A stretch of 64,000 nucleotides of DNA from Veillonella magna DSM 19857 (GTDB lineage: Bacteria; Bacillota; Negativicutes; Veillonellales; Veillonellaceae): positions 1 to 64,000 of the forward strand of contig NZ_AUAN01000005.1 in the NCBI RefSeq assembly GCF_000428745.1, read 5' to 3'. A model generated the notes under the pieces. That model did no database searches. It saw only the letters and a program-made list of their open reading frames with translations, and was not told where the DNA came from. A program made the translations under genes and the position numbers. Of the stretch, positions 1 through 9,861 are shown in pieces (position 1 is the stretch's first letter; each line of letters opens with the position of its first letter).

Positions 1-130
1 GAATTTTTGGTTGGTTTCATATTTGAAACCCGCACTCTGGCTATGTTCATTTCTTACGAAATGATTACCTTTACATTGTTCAGTTTTCAAAGATCTTTTA
101 GCAAGTTCATATCGCTATGTCCTTGCGACT
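1..130 (-). other. rrn leader: Leader of an rRNA operon running off the left edge
   Basis: Read on the minus strand this stretch holds the TCTTTGAAAACTGAAC motif (about 78-93), a hallmark of the spacer just upstream of 16S rRNA in many Firmicutes. It follows two tandem promoters pointing left, as expected for an rRNA transcription unit. The 16S gene itself would begin beyond base 1 and is not visible. The same motif also occurs in 16S-23S spacers, but the promoters favour the 5' leader. Confidence 0.6.
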
Positions 131-136
131 TTTAAA

Positions 137-261
137 AGTATATCAGAGTTACTTTTTCTTGTCAACTCTTTTTTTACTTCTTGTTAAGTCATTTCGTTAT
201 CAACCACTGTCTTAGTGGTGACGACTTTGATAATTATAGGGCATAACCAACAGACTGTCAA
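137..261 (-). promoter_or_regulatory. Tandem sigma-70 promoters P1 and P2 of an rRNA operon
   Basis: Two near-perfect minus-strand promoters are visible. P1 has -35 TTGACA (256-261) and -10 TATAAT (233-238) with a 17-bp spacer. P2 has -35 TTGACA (160-165) and -10 TATACT (137-142), also 17 bp. Tandem consensus promoters about 95 bp apart, followed by an rRNA-type leader, are the classical rrn arrangement. Confidence 0.75.
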
Positions 262-470
262 CAGTAAATTTAATTTTTTATTATTTTATTTTCAGCTCTG
301 CTCTAATAGCCTCTCTTAAATACCGCTTTAACTTTATCACTTAATGACCTCTTTAGCAGCATCTCTTAGTTACGACTTTGACAATATCTTTTAATCATAA
401 CTTTAACAGTATCCCTCACCACTACTTCTGTTACCGCTACAGATTAGAACAGCCTTTATGTCATTCCAAC
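262..470. other. Intergenic, no gene seen
   Basis: No ORF with a ribosome site is visible. A degenerate copy of the sequence around 207-236 (TCTTAG...CGACTTTGA) recurs near 365-382, and the stretch is AT-rich just upstream of P1, which could act as an UP element; this is inference. Confidence 0.4.
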
Positions 471-504
471 AAAAAAGCGACCTTCTCTACTACGAAGATC
501 GCTT
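471..504 (-). terminator. Intrinsic terminator
   Basis: An 11-bp stem (475-485 with 494-504, one G-U pair) and an 8-base loop are followed on the minus strand by a run of T. It would end transcription from the MFS gene after the tandem repeat and insulate the rRNA promoters. Confidence 0.7.
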
Positions 505-507
505 TTC

Positions 508-667
508 ATTAATTACGTTAGACTTTTATTAATTCCCTTAGACTTTTATTATGTACTTTAAAATTTTATTATGTACTTTAGATTTTTATTATGTACTTTA
601 GATCTTTATTATCTACGTTAGGCTTTTCTTGTTTACGTTAGGCTTTTCTTGTTTACATTAGACTTTT
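508..667. repeat. 20-bp tandem repeat, eight copies
   Basis: Eight consecutive 20-bp units can be laid out without gaps from 508 to 667. Each ends in a TTAGACTTTT-like half; the central copies begin ATTATGTACT. The last unit enters the final codons and stop of the MFS gene at 658. Copies diverge at a few positions each, so the array is not freshly expanded. Confidence 0.85.
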
Positions 668-1848
668 CTTAACTGACCTCGTCGCACGACGAAATGGTAG
701 AGCAAAAATCCAACGACAGCCACCATCGTATTTAGCCAATACATTCCATTAAAACCTATATGAGCAATTACACTGCTCAGTACAGCGGATCCCAAACCAA
801 CACCTATATCCATGGAAAGAAAATAGGTGGCCGTAGCTGCCCCTGCCCGGTGGGACGGAGCCACTTCTACCCCAAGCGTTTGAAATGCCGGTGCAATAGC
901 TCCGTAGCCTAAGCCTAAAACGGGGGCAGATGCAATGACACTCCATGCTGACTCCGATACACTCAACACGCAAAGCCCTGCCAAGAAAACTGCATATCCC
1001 GGATAAATTAACCATGCCGAACCGTAACGATCGTATACGCGCCCCACTATCGGTCTGGTAATCACAATGATAGCCGCAAAAATAACAAAGAAGTAGCTGG
1101 CCATCGAGCCGACGCCCATAGCTGTCAACATAATGGGCACAAACACTAAAATTCCCGAGTAGGTAAAGCTCATAAATAGGCCCATCAAAGCCCAAGGCAA
1201 TGTCTTTCGTTCTAAAAATCGATCGACAGACCATCCTTTACTACTTACTTCACGAGCCGCGGCGAGTTGCGGTGGTAATGGCTTCCGATTAGCTGCATAA
1301 AATCCTACACCACCGATGATAGCCACTGCAATAAATAACGCCTGTGTTCCCCAAGCATCCAAGACAAGTAAACCGAAGAACGGTCCAATGACCATGGCGA
1401 TGTTTACAAACATGGCAAAGTAACCTACACCTTCGCCTTTGCGATGCTTTGGCAAAACCAATACCGCCACAGCCGCTACAGCCGTTGTGCCTATAGCAAA
1501 CAACATGCCTTGCAAAAAGCGATAGCCAAATAAATAATTCACTGATGGCGCATAGTTGAATGCCGCAGTAATCAGAAAGAATAAACCTGTGGATGCTAGC
1601 AGCATAACTTTCTTATTCAATCCATCAATCAACTCACCGGCAAAGGGACGACACAAAATGCAGCCAATCTGAAAACATGTCATGGCCAGTCCCGCATCAA
1701 ATGCCGATCCACCGTAAGACATCGTTATGACTATTGGTAACGCAGCAATCATAATGTATTGAACCACATAGAACACACCACTACTAATGCCATATCCCAG
1801 AAATTCCGGCGTCCATAATTTTTCTTTATTCTTTTCATCCATAACCAA
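658..1848 (-). CDS. MFS transporter
   Basis: A 396-residue, strongly hydrophobic protein with about twelve membrane segments, the usual size for a major facilitator superfamily drug/metabolite exporter. The loop with RPFAGELIDGLNKK (about 67-80) matches the MFS loop 2-3 signature region, and GRVYDRYG (about 268-275) is the corresponding motif of the second half. Substrate is not deducible; the family contains multidrug, sugar and siderophore exporters. The TTG at 1848 sits 6 bases after GAGGAG; an in-frame ATG at 1842 is an alternative start. The gene stands alone with its own promoter and an upstream terminator-like hairpin in the leader. Confidence 0.85.
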   Translation of the reverse strand: MVMDEKNKEKLWTPEFLGYGISSGVFYVVQYIMIAALPIVITMSYGGSAFDAGLAMTCFQIGCILCRPFAGELIDGLNKKVMLLASTGLFFLITAAFNYAPSVNYLFGYRFLQGMLFAIGTTAVAAVAVLVLPKHRKGEGVGYFAMFVNIAMVIGPFFGLLVLDAWGTQALFIAVAIIGGVGFYAANRKPLPPQLAAAREVSSKGWSVDRFLERKTLPWALMGLFMSFTYSGILVFVPIMLTAMGVGSMASYFFVIFAAIIVITRPIVGRVYDRYGSAWLIYPGYAVFLAGLCVLSVSESAWSVIASAPVLGLGYGAIAPAFQTLGVEVAPSHRAGAATATYFLSMDIGVGLGSAVLSSVIAHIGFNGMYWLNTMVAVVGFLLYHFVVRRGQLRKV

Positions 1849-1917
1849 GTATGTCTCCTCACCTTTCCCATCAAGCTATGCTCCGCCTTCTATTCATACG
1901 CCTCACAACTATAAATG

Positions 1918-1947
1918 AAAAACGTGCTGCACCGAAGTGCAACACGT
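1918..1947 (-). terminator. Terminator hairpin in the MFS leader
   Basis: Stem 1922-1931 pairs with 1938-1947 across a 6-base loop (one G-U) and is followed on the minus strand by TTTTT. It may end the transcript of the binding-protein gene or, lying between the MFS promoter and the MFS start, act as an attenuator. Confidence 0.65.
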
Positions 1948-2092
1948 CAGTCCTACCACCACATATATCATTTGCTTTACATGACAACATATATCACAAC
2001 ATACGTCACTCCTGAATTATTGCAACATACATCGCACTATGAATAGATTGCGAGCTAAAACTACCACACGATTGCTTAAAAGCGATGGTGCT

Positions 2093-2121
2093 ATTATACC
2101 CTTTTTGCGCTTTTATAGCAA
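2093..2121 (-). promoter_or_regulatory. Promoter for the MFS gene
   Basis: Minus-strand -35 TTGCTA (2116-2121), 17-bp spacer, -10 TATAAT (2093-2098). The predicted leader to the MFS start is about 240 bases and contains the hairpin at 1918-1947. Confidence 0.55.
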
Positions 2122-2132
2122 CAAACTACCGA

Positions 2133-2933
2133 TCAGTTAATGTTCCATTTCTTCGCCAGTGCTGCATATGTGCCATCAGCTTTAATATCTTCTACTGCCT
2201 TCTTTACTTTTTCGTAAAGCTCTTTATCCTCTTTATTAAAACCAAATCCCATCGTTTGTTTAGTTATCGGTTCTTCTACTAATTTAGCATTACTGTCTTG
2301 CGTCGTCGCCAAGTAATACTTAGCAACAGGAATGGCCGTTAAGGCTGCATCCGCTCCGCCTTGCTTTAACTCCAACAGGGCATCCGAATTATGATCAAAC
2401 TCACGAATCTCTCCGACACCTTCAATCTTATGAGCTGCTACCGAACCGGTCGTCCCCATTTGAACGGCTACCTTTTTCCCCCTCAAGTCGTTCACGTTCT
2501 TTACATCATTAATATTTTTAGCCACTAGGATACCCAGCCCCGATTCATAGTAAGGAACAAAATTTAATTTTTCCTGTCGTTCCGGCGTAATAACCATACC
2601 TGATGCAATCATATTAATCTGTCCCGTTTGAATGGCCGGAATCAAACCATCAAAAGGAATGTTATTGATTTCCACCTTCATTCCCAACCGTTTGCCGATT
2701 TCTCTGGCCATATCCATATCGAAGCCTACGTATTTCTTTTCACCGCTTTCTTCTTTTATAAATTCAAACGGTACATACGTTGGATTAACGCCTACCTTCA
2801 GTACCTGTGGCGTTGCTCCGTCTCCGGCAGTTGCCTCCTTTGTAGTGCTGCCACCGCAGCCGCTAACCAAAACCGCCCCGGCTACTAATGCAGCCCCTAA
2901 TGCTGTTACTATGTATTTCTTCCAATTTGCCAT
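2133..2933 (-). CDS. Polar amino-acid ABC transporter substrate-binding lipoprotein
   Basis: A 266-residue periplasmic-binding-protein family 3 member. The N-terminus has a short basic region, a hydrophobic stretch and a lipobox VSGC with the lipidated Cys at about residue 26. The body contains the family signature GFDMDMAREIGKRLG and the typical TGSVAA hinge region. It should bind a polar amino acid and deliver it to a membrane permease. The cognate permease and ATPase are not adjacent, so it works with components encoded elsewhere or as an orphan. ATG at 2933 is preferred (AGAGG upstream); a GTG directly before it extends the frame by one codon. A strong promoter lies 70 bases upstream. Confidence 0.9.
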   Translation of the reverse strand: MANWKKYIVTALGAALVAGAVLVSGCGGSTTKEATAGDGATPQVLKVGVNPTYVPFEFIKEESGEKKYVGFDMDMAREIGKRLGMKVEINNIPFDGLIPAIQTGQINMIASGMVITPERQEKLNFVPYYESGLGILVAKNINDVKNVNDLRGKKVAVQMGTTGSVAAHKIEGVGEIREFDHNSDALLELKQGGADAALTAIPVAKYYLATTQDSNAKLVEEPITKQTMGFGFNKEDKELYEKVKKAVEDIKADGTYAALAKKWNIN

Positions 2934-3004
2934 CACACGCTACCTCTTTTCCCTTTCTATTGGCATGACTTGTCGCCTGCACTCAATGTCTTATCACGCG
3001 TATG

Positions 3005-3033
3005 ATTATACTTCTTAATGAATATTTAGTCAA
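3005..3033 (-). promoter_or_regulatory. Promoter of the binding-protein gene
   Basis: Minus-strand -35 TTGACT (3028-3033), 17-bp spacer and -10 TATAAT (3005-3010). Confidence 0.7.
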
Positions 3034-3073
3034 CATTTAATGCATAAGAATTTATCTTCATTTTATTTTTTAC

Positions 3074-3108
3074 AAAAAAAATATCCCCCTCCTTGCGGAG
3101 AGGGATAT
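3074..3108 (-). terminator. Terminator after secF
   Basis: A 12-bp stem with one mismatch and a short loop, followed by eight T on the minus strand, starts a few bases after the secF stop. It closes the long ruvC-to-secF cluster. Confidence 0.85.
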
Positions 3109-3114
3109 ATAGTT

Positions 3115-4020
3115 TTATGCTTTTTTAGCCACTTGGTTACGCGCATCCTTGCGATTACGGCTCTTCCAAATAGACCATAACGAGGTTGCTACACAAATGG
3201 ATGAATATGCACCGCTGACAAAACCAACAATCATGCAAAGCGCAAAATTCTTCGTCGTATCACCACCGAAGAAATACAACGAACAACAAGCAAACAATAC
3301 CGTTGTCAATGTATAACAGCTACGATGAATACTCTGCGCAATACTTGCATTCGCCAAATCGGCAAACGTATCCGTACGCTTATGGGTATGCGTATTTTCG
3401 CGAATACGGTCGAAAATAACAACGGATTCATTCATGGAATAACCGATGACTGTCAGAATAGCTGCCAAGAATGAAGAGTCGATTTCCAAATGGAAGAAGG
3501 AGAACACCCCTAATACCATGATCAGATCGTGGAAAATAGCTGCCAACGAGGACAAGGCTACCTTGTATTCAAAGCGATACGAAATATATGCAGCCAATGC
3601 CAAGAATGCCACCGCCAAGTTAATCAATGCATGTTCCGTAACTTCCGAACCGATAACGGCCCCTACGGATTCCACACGTTTAACTTCGTTCGGTGCTACA
3701 TTGGCATTCAGACTGTCAACAATGGCCTTGCTTTCATTTGCATCCAAATTACGGGTACGAATGATAATATCGTTCCCCTCGGTAGCACTAGCTTCGCCGG
3801 ATAACTGAATCACCGCATTTTCCAATCCGAATTGTTTCAAATCATCCCGGACCTGAGAGACCTGTACGTTGCGATCAAATTGAACTTCTACAATGGTGCC
3901 GCCGGTAAAGTCGATGCCCAAATTAAAACCATTCATAAACATGGACACAATACTGATAACTACTAACAGCGAGGAAATAGAAAACCACCAACGATGATGT
4001 TTAATAACGTCAAAGCGCAT
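3115..4020 (-). CDS. secF: Protein translocase subunit SecF
   Basis: A 301-residue inner-membrane protein with SecF architecture: one N-terminal membrane helix, a periplasmic domain, then five clustered helices. The motif GIDFTGGTIVEV (about 34-45) and the conserved SMNESVVIFDRIREN segment (about 195-209) are diagnostic. SecF works with SecD and YajC to use the proton-motive force for the late steps of Sec export. Its ATG overlaps the secD stop by one base, so translation is probably coupled. It is the last gene of the cluster and is followed at once by a terminator. Confidence 0.97.
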   Translation of the reverse strand: MRFDVIKHHRWWFSISSLLVVISIVSMFMNGFNLGIDFTGGTIVEVQFDRNVQVSQVRDDLKQFGLENAVIQLSGEASATEGNDIIIRTRNLDANESKAIVDSLNANVAPNEVKRVESVGAVIGSEVTEHALINLAVAFLALAAYISYRFEYKVALSSLAAIFHDLIMVLGVFSFFHLEIDSSFLAAILTVIGYSMNESVVIFDRIRENTHTHKRTDTFADLANASIAQSIHRSCYTLTTVLFACCSLYFFGGDTTKNFALCMIVGFVSGAYSSICVATSLWSIWKSRNRKDARNQVAKKA

Positions 4021-5297
4021 TATTTTCTACCTCCTTTCGTAGTTTTAGGTGCCTTAGCCATCTCCATGGTAACACTGGGAGAAATGTTAGCACCATACCA
4101 GAACGGACGATTGGTAATGCGACATTCGATAAGCATTCTAAGCAGGGTACGACTCATGGTAATCGCCGTAAACATACTTACGATAACCCCTAATGCCAAT
4201 GTGATAGCAAAGCCTTTCACCGGACCGGAGCCCAACAAAATCAAAATTACCGCAGTAATCATAACCGAGGTATTCGCATCAAAAATCGTGGAGAACGCAC
4301 GTTTAAAGCCGGATTCCATAGACATGCGCAATGTCTTGCCTTCCAGCACTTCTTCTTTGAAACGTTCGAAAATAAGGATGTTCGCATCAACGGCAACCCC
4401 CATAGACAGGATAATCCCCGCTATGCCCGGCAGCGTCAATGTCGCGTTGAGTACCAGCGGCCCTAAGATCAATAGTAGTATCAGTACATACACCAATAGG
4501 GCCATTGTCGCCACGAACCCCGATAAGCGATACAGGATAAGCATAAATGCCACAATGAGCGCAATCCCTACGGAGAATGCCAATACGGATTTATCCTTGG
4601 AGTCCTGCCCCAAGGTCGGACCTACGGTACGAACTTCCATCACTTTAACTTTTACAGGCAATGCACCGGAACGGAGCAAGATCGCCAGGTTCTTCGCTTC
4701 GTCCAATGTACGGCTGCCGGTAATAACGGCTTTGCCCCCTGTAATCGGTTCGTTAACCGTCGGGTTGGTAAGCAAATCACCGTCAAGATAAATAGCAATA
4801 TGGCGACCTACGTTTTCTTCCGTCAAGCGGGCGAACTTTTTAGCCCCTTCGTCGGTAAATTCAATACCGACCATATAGTTTTTATTCTGCCCAATCTGTT
4901 CCTTTGCATCTTTTAAGTCATTACCGGTAAGGCGCACTTCGCCTTCTTCGTTTTTAAATTCCATAACCGCCGTTTTACCGATTGTCTTAATGGCTTGGTC
5001 AGGATCTTTTACCCCCGGCAACTCAATAATAATACGTTTTTTACCTTCTCGTTGAATAATCGGTTCGGTCAAGCCCATTTCGTTAATACGACGACTGAGG
5101 ATTTGAATAACGCGTTCTACCGCATCATCCGTCACCTTATTATCGCCGGATTCTTCGGCTTCCAAGACAATATGAGTACCGCCCTGCAAGTCCAGGCCTT
5201 GTTTAATGGAATTAGCCAAGGGACTAATAAAATAAATAAAGACCGCTAATATAATACCGATGGCAGCGAGAAATTTAACAACTGCCTTGCTGTTCAA
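4020..5297 (-). CDS. secD: Protein translocase subunit SecD
   Basis: A 425-residue SecD with a first membrane helix, the GLDLQGGTHIVLEAE motif (about 35-49), a periplasmic P1-like domain and five C-terminal helices including VDANILIFERFKEE (about 303-316). It partners SecF. Length is typical of the compact Firmicute form; E. coli SecD is about 190 residues longer. The start is TTG, spaced 8 bases after AAGGGGG. In most bacteria yajC, secD and secF are contiguous; here a folate gene separates yajC from secD. Confidence 0.97.
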   Translation of the reverse strand: MNSKAVVKFLAAIGIILAVFIYFISPLANSIKQGLDLQGGTHIVLEAEESGDNKVTDDAVERVIQILSRRINEMGLTEPIIQREGKKRIIIELPGVKDPDQAIKTIGKTAVMEFKNEEGEVRLTGNDLKDAKEQIGQNKNYMVGIEFTDEGAKKFARLTEENVGRHIAIYLDGDLLTNPTVNEPITGGKAVITGSRTLDEAKNLAILLRSGALPVKVKVMEVRTVGPTLGQDSKDKSVLAFSVGIALIVAFMLILYRLSGFVATMALLVYVLILLLILGPLVLNATLTLPGIAGIILSMGVAVDANILIFERFKEEVLEGKTLRMSMESGFKRAFSTIFDANTSVMITAVILILLGSGPVKGFAITLALGVIVSMFTAITMSRTLLRMLIECRITNRPFWYGANISPSVTMEMAKAPKTTKGGRK

Positions 5298-5326
5298 ACA
5301 AAATTCCCCCTTCTACGCTAAAACCA

Positions 5327-5893
5327 TTACGGCTCGCGACAGATAGTTCTTATATTGGTAATCAATGCATCAACCGGACAATCATGTGCTTCCATAGGGA
5401 TCGCATCCGCTAACACCTGCATATCCCAGCAAACGCCTACACAACGTGCCTTGGTCGCCTTCGCCAAGAACCGATCGTAATAACCGGCCCCCATTCCCAT
5501 GCGACCGCCCTTTTCATCAAATGCCACACCGGGCACTAGAATAAGGTCCAAGTCCTCAGGGGCACACATCGTATAGCCCGGACGCGGAATGCGAATATTC
5601 AACACACCACGCTCCACATCATCTAACGACTGCAAATGGGCCGCTACCATGTCCGTACTCGTTACGCATACCGGTACATAGACTTCTTTTCCGGCTGCAA
5701 TTGCCCGTTCAATCACCGTATCAAGGTTTGCCTCTTTCGGCATGGCTAAGTACGCCATAATTCGTGTAGCCTTGTGAAAATACGAAGAAGCAGTAATACG
5801 TTCACCTAAGTCAACGGCCCACTGCTTGCATTCTTCTTCGGACAAGGCTTGGCGCCTTGCTTTCATCGCAAGGCGCAATCCTTTTTTATCCAT
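5327..5893 (-). CDS. 5-formyltetrahydrofolate cyclo-ligase
   Basis: A 188-residue member of the 5-FTHF cyclo-ligase (MTHFS, YgfA/YqgN) family, which makes 5,10-methenyl-THF from 5-formyl-THF using ATP. The conserved C-terminal signature GVAFDEKGGRMGMGAGYYDRF lies around residues 122-142 (phosphate-binding GxGGGYYDR type), and the basic N-terminus KARRQAL is typical. The ATG directly follows the yajC stop with no spacing, so translation is likely coupled. Its position between yajC and secD is unusual. Confidence 0.93.
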   Translation of the reverse strand: MDKKGLRLAMKARRQALSEEECKQWAVDLGERITASSYFHKATRIMAYLAMPKEANLDTVIERAIAAGKEVYVPVCVTSTDMVAAHLQSLDDVERGVLNIRIPRPGYTMCAPEDLDLILVPGVAFDEKGGRMGMGAGYYDRFLAKATKARCVGVCWDMQVLADAIPMEAHDCPVDALITNIRTICREP

Positions 5894-6184
5894 TTATTTG
5901 TCATCCTTACCAAGTACACGAGCAACACTGGATCGAGCCACTTTGATCTCTACCTTTTCGGCAATCTGAAGTGTCAACGAATCCTCATGCAACGTATTGA
6001 TGGTTCCGTAGATACCACCGATGGTCACTACCTTCTGCCCCTTCTTCAGGCTGTTTAGAAGATTGTTGCGCTCTTTCTGCTGTTTCTTCTGCGGGCGGTA
6101 TAACAAGAAGTAGAAGATAACCACCATCAACAAAATGGGCCAGCCGGCCTGAAACAACTGATTCAAGTCTTCCATGTAATTCAC
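5894..6184 (-). CDS. yajC: Preprotein translocase accessory subunit YajC
   Basis: A 96-residue protein with one N-terminal membrane helix followed by FYFLLYRPQKKQQKER (about 25-40), the YajC hallmark, and a small cytoplasmic domain with GQKVVTIGGIYGTI. It joins the SecDF holo-translocon. Start ATG at 6184 is preceded by GGAGGTGAA. It follows tgt, as in many bacteria (queA-tgt-yajC-secD-secF). Confidence 0.96.
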   Translation of the reverse strand: MNYMEDLNQLFQAGWPILLMVVIFYFLLYRPQKKQQKERNNLLNSLKKGQKVVTIGGIYGTINTLHEDSLTLQIAEKVEIKVARSSVARVLGKDDK

Positions 6185-6222
6185 CTCCGTTACATACTGT
6201 TATCTTTCAGCGTTAGCTACGA

Positions 6223-7335
<1,113 letters not shown>

Positions 7336-7368
7336 CTACCTCCTATCAAAACTAACCCTTTTCAGGTT

Positions 7369-7377
7369 ATTATATCA
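7369..7377 (-). promoter_or_regulatory. Extended -10 promoter before tgt
   Basis: Minus-strand TGATATAAT (TGnTATAAT form) lies between queA and tgt. No good -35 is seen. It may allow tgt-yajC-sec expression independent of the ruv genes. Confidence 0.45.
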
Positions 7378-7390
7378 TGAATCGCCGCAC

Positions 7391-8413
7391 TTAGCGAATA
7401 AACATAGCATCGCCAAAGCTAAAGAAGCGATACCGTTCTTTTACGGCTTCTTTGTAAGCGGCCAAGCAATGCTCCCGTCCTGCCAAGGCACTGATAAGCA
7501 TCAACAGCGTGGATTGCGGCAAATGGAAATTTGTAATAAGAGCATCTACCATCTTGTATTGATAACCGGGATAAATAAAGATTTGCGTCCAGTCATGACC
7601 GGCCTTCAGTTCTCCATCTACCGTAGCCGATTCCAAGGTACGCACCGACGTCGTCCCTACCGCAACGATGCGTTTACCGGCGCGCCGTGCTTCGTTAATG
7701 ATATCCGCCGTTTCTTGTGTAACCACATAGTACTCACTGTGCATCTGATGATCTTCAATTACCTCTGCCGATACCGGACGGAATGTTCCCAGACCTACAT
7801 GAAGAGTAACAAAGGCCAGCGTAACACCTTTTGCCTTTAATCGTTCCAATAATTCCGGTGTGAAATGAAGCCCTGCCGTAGGCGCTGCTGCCGATCCTTT
7901 TTCACGGGCGTATACCGTCTGATACCGATTTTGGTCCTCCAGCTTTTCATGAATATACGGAGGTAACGGCATTTCTCCAATGTCCTGAATGATATCATCA
8001 AACACACCGTCTACGGTAAAGCGAATGATGCGCCCGCCAAAATCGGTCTTATCTATAACAGTACCGCTGAGTTTCTCATTAAAGACGATTTCTTGACCGA
8101 TAGGGCATTTCTTTCCCGGCTTTACCAAACACTCCCATGTATTTTCACCGCAAGGGGTCAACAGTAATACTTCCACTTTGCCGCCGCTTTCTTTGCGGTG
8201 ACCGTACAAGCGTGCCGGTATCACCTTTGTATCATTGAACACTAATACATCATTAGATCCCAATTCATCGATAATATCATAAAAATGCGCCTTATGTCCC
8301 ACTTCACCGGTGACCTTATCAAGCGTCATAAGCCGTGATGTATCACGCGGTTCCACCGGATGCTGTGCAATTAATTCTTCCGGTAATTCATAATCAAATT
8401 CTGTCACTTTCAT
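7391..8413 (-). CDS. queA: S-adenosylmethionine:tRNA ribosyltransferase-isomerase
   Basis: A 340-residue QueA, which transfers and isomerises the ribosyl group of SAM onto preQ1-tRNA to give epoxyqueuosine. Recognisable segments are the N-terminal [33 protein letters not shown] (about 57-68), [10 protein letters not shown] (about 175-184) and the C-terminal [19 protein letters not shown]. Length is standard. Together with the downstream tgt it completes two consecutive steps of queuosine synthesis. Confidence 0.98.
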   Translation of the reverse strand: MKVTEFDYELPEELIAQHPVEPRDTSRLMTLDKVTGEVGHKAHFYDIIDELGSNDVLVFNDTKVIPARLYGHRKESGGKVEVLLLTPCGENTWECLVKPGKKCPIGQEIVFNEKLSGTVIDKTDFGGRIIRFTVDGVFDDIIQDIGEMPLPPYIHEKLEDQNRYQTVYAREKGSAAAPTAGLHFTPELLERLKAKGVTLAFVTLHVGLGTFRPVSAEVIEDHQMHSEYYVVTQETADIINEARRAGKRIVAVGTTSVRTLESATVDGELKAGHDWTQIFIYPGYQYKMVDALITNFHLPQSTLLMLISALAGREHCLAAYKEAVKERYRFFSFGDAMFIR

Positions 8414-8430
8414 ATTACGTCATCTCACTT

Positions 8431-9861
8431 CTAGTATTGTTTATCAAAAGTAATGCCCTCATAGTAATGTCCCAATATGGTTTTGTAATACTCCTTGGCA
8501 TTACCGGCTTTTTGAGCCATCGCCGCGGCACCCCACTGGGACATGCCTAAGCCGTGTCCCCAGCCATACCCGCGGATAAAGACAATATCATTGGCTTTTT
8601 TAAATCGATGATATGCCTTTGGTTTTTTTAAGCTGTCCGCCGTGGCCGGCGGTCTTACATTTACATAAAAATCAAATAGCGTGGATTTAAGCCCGAGCAG
8701 CTTCATCAAGCTGTCGCCGGAAATCGTAAGGGTTCGCTTACTGCCAACGAAGACGGCCGATTTAATTCGTCCCGATACACCGCGATCGCTTTCGTTCATA
8801 GGCCGCTTTCGCAGCGGACTCAGTTTAATTTCCTTTAAGGTTCCCACATCTTTACCGGCTGCACGAAGCTTGCTTTCCAATTGCGCTCTGCTTAATCGCA
8901 CCGTCCATGCCGAGGTGTCACTATTGTGCGCATAATCTTTGACGCCTTTTAAATACGGCTCGTGACCGCCCCATACATGTACACTGTCTTCGGTGTAGCC
9001 ACCGCCGTCAGCGTGGAACAATGCTTGAATGGGCGCGCCGCCATAGGTCATGACAATGCCCCGCGTAGCATCTACGGCTGCCGTAGTAGCTGCAAACTCC
9101 GCACCTTTTCCACCATACACTTGATGAGCTACCGTCGGCTCCAAATCATAGCTGTCACCTTTGGTAGCAGCCATCGTATACATAGCGTACGTACGCGCTG
9201 CTACGGCCTGTGCCTTCAAAGCTTCTGCCGGCCAAGTAGGCACGGCTTCCTTCGGCACTACGCCATAAATATAATGCTCCATAGGAACTTCATTAACAAG
9301 ACGCATGCTACTGCCGACTACGGACACGACCAACTTGCCACGGTACCACGTGCCGTTCACATTCACTGCCGCCTGACTGTCCCCCAGCGAAGAAACCGCC
9401 GGTTCAATATACGCTACGCGCCCCATCTTTTTACCGTTAATCGCCACCTGTCCGCCGGTCAGTGAAATGGTAACCGACACCGGCTTCTTCAACTCCTTAC
9501 GATATGTATGCGTTTCATCAAAGACCCGTATACCTGCAGGACTACTCAAAGGAAAGGCGCCTGCCCGCGAACCGATTAGAACGCGCACCGCCGGTCCCAA
9601 CTCACGGGGAACAGTGGCCGGTGCCTCCTTGCCTCGCCTCGACTCCTTAGCCGTATCATTCTTCGTAACTGCCGCGGTTTTACTGTCAGTCTTTCTTTCC
9701 GCGGATGATATAACCGTACTCTTTGTTACATTTTCTTTAGACGAAGATACAGTACTTACTTCTTTCGTCACCGAAATAACCGCTGCCTGCGCCGGACCAA
9801 TAGCGATTGCACTTAGCATACAACCCATAAGAAGTCCGGCTATACGTTGCTTACCTGTCAT
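8431..9861 (-). CDS. SpoIID/LytB-domain exported protein
   Basis: A 476-residue protein with a cleavable signal peptide (first about 26 residues, ending AQA), a Ser/Thr/Lys-rich linker to about 85, and a SpoIID/LytB domain over roughly residues 150-476. The conserved motifs are [14 protein letters not shown]-type (about 196-208), [13 protein letters not shown], and [15 protein letters not shown] (about 438-452). In spore formers SpoIID is a lytic transglycosylase acting on peptidoglycan; LytB modifies amidases. This organism shows no sporulation genes in the window, so a wall-remodelling role is inferred. ATG overlaps the ruvB stop (ATGA). Confidence 0.9.
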   Translation of the reverse strand: MTGKQRIAGLLMGCMLSAIAIGPAQAAVISVTKEVSTVSSSKENVTKSTVISSAERKTDSKTAAVTKNDTAKESRRGKEAPATVPRELGPAVRVLIGSRAGAFPLSSPAGIRVFDETHTYRKELKKPVSVTISLTGGQVAINGKKMGRVAYIEPAVSSLGDSQAAVNVNGTWYRGKLVVSVVGSSMRLVNEVPMEHYIYGVVPKEAVPTWPAEALKAQAVAARTYAMYTMAATKGDSYDLEPTVAHQVYGGKGAEFAATTAAVDATRGIVMTYGGAPIQALFHADGGGYTEDSVHVWGGHEPYLKGVKDYAHNSDTSAWTVRLSRAQLESKLRAAGKDVGTLKEIKLSPLRKRPMNESDRGVSGRIKSAVFVGSKRTLTISGDSLMKLLGLKSTLFDFYVNVRPPATADSLKKPKAYHRFKKANDIVFIRGYGWGHGLGMSQWGAAAMAQKAGNAKEYYKTILGHYYEGITFDKQY

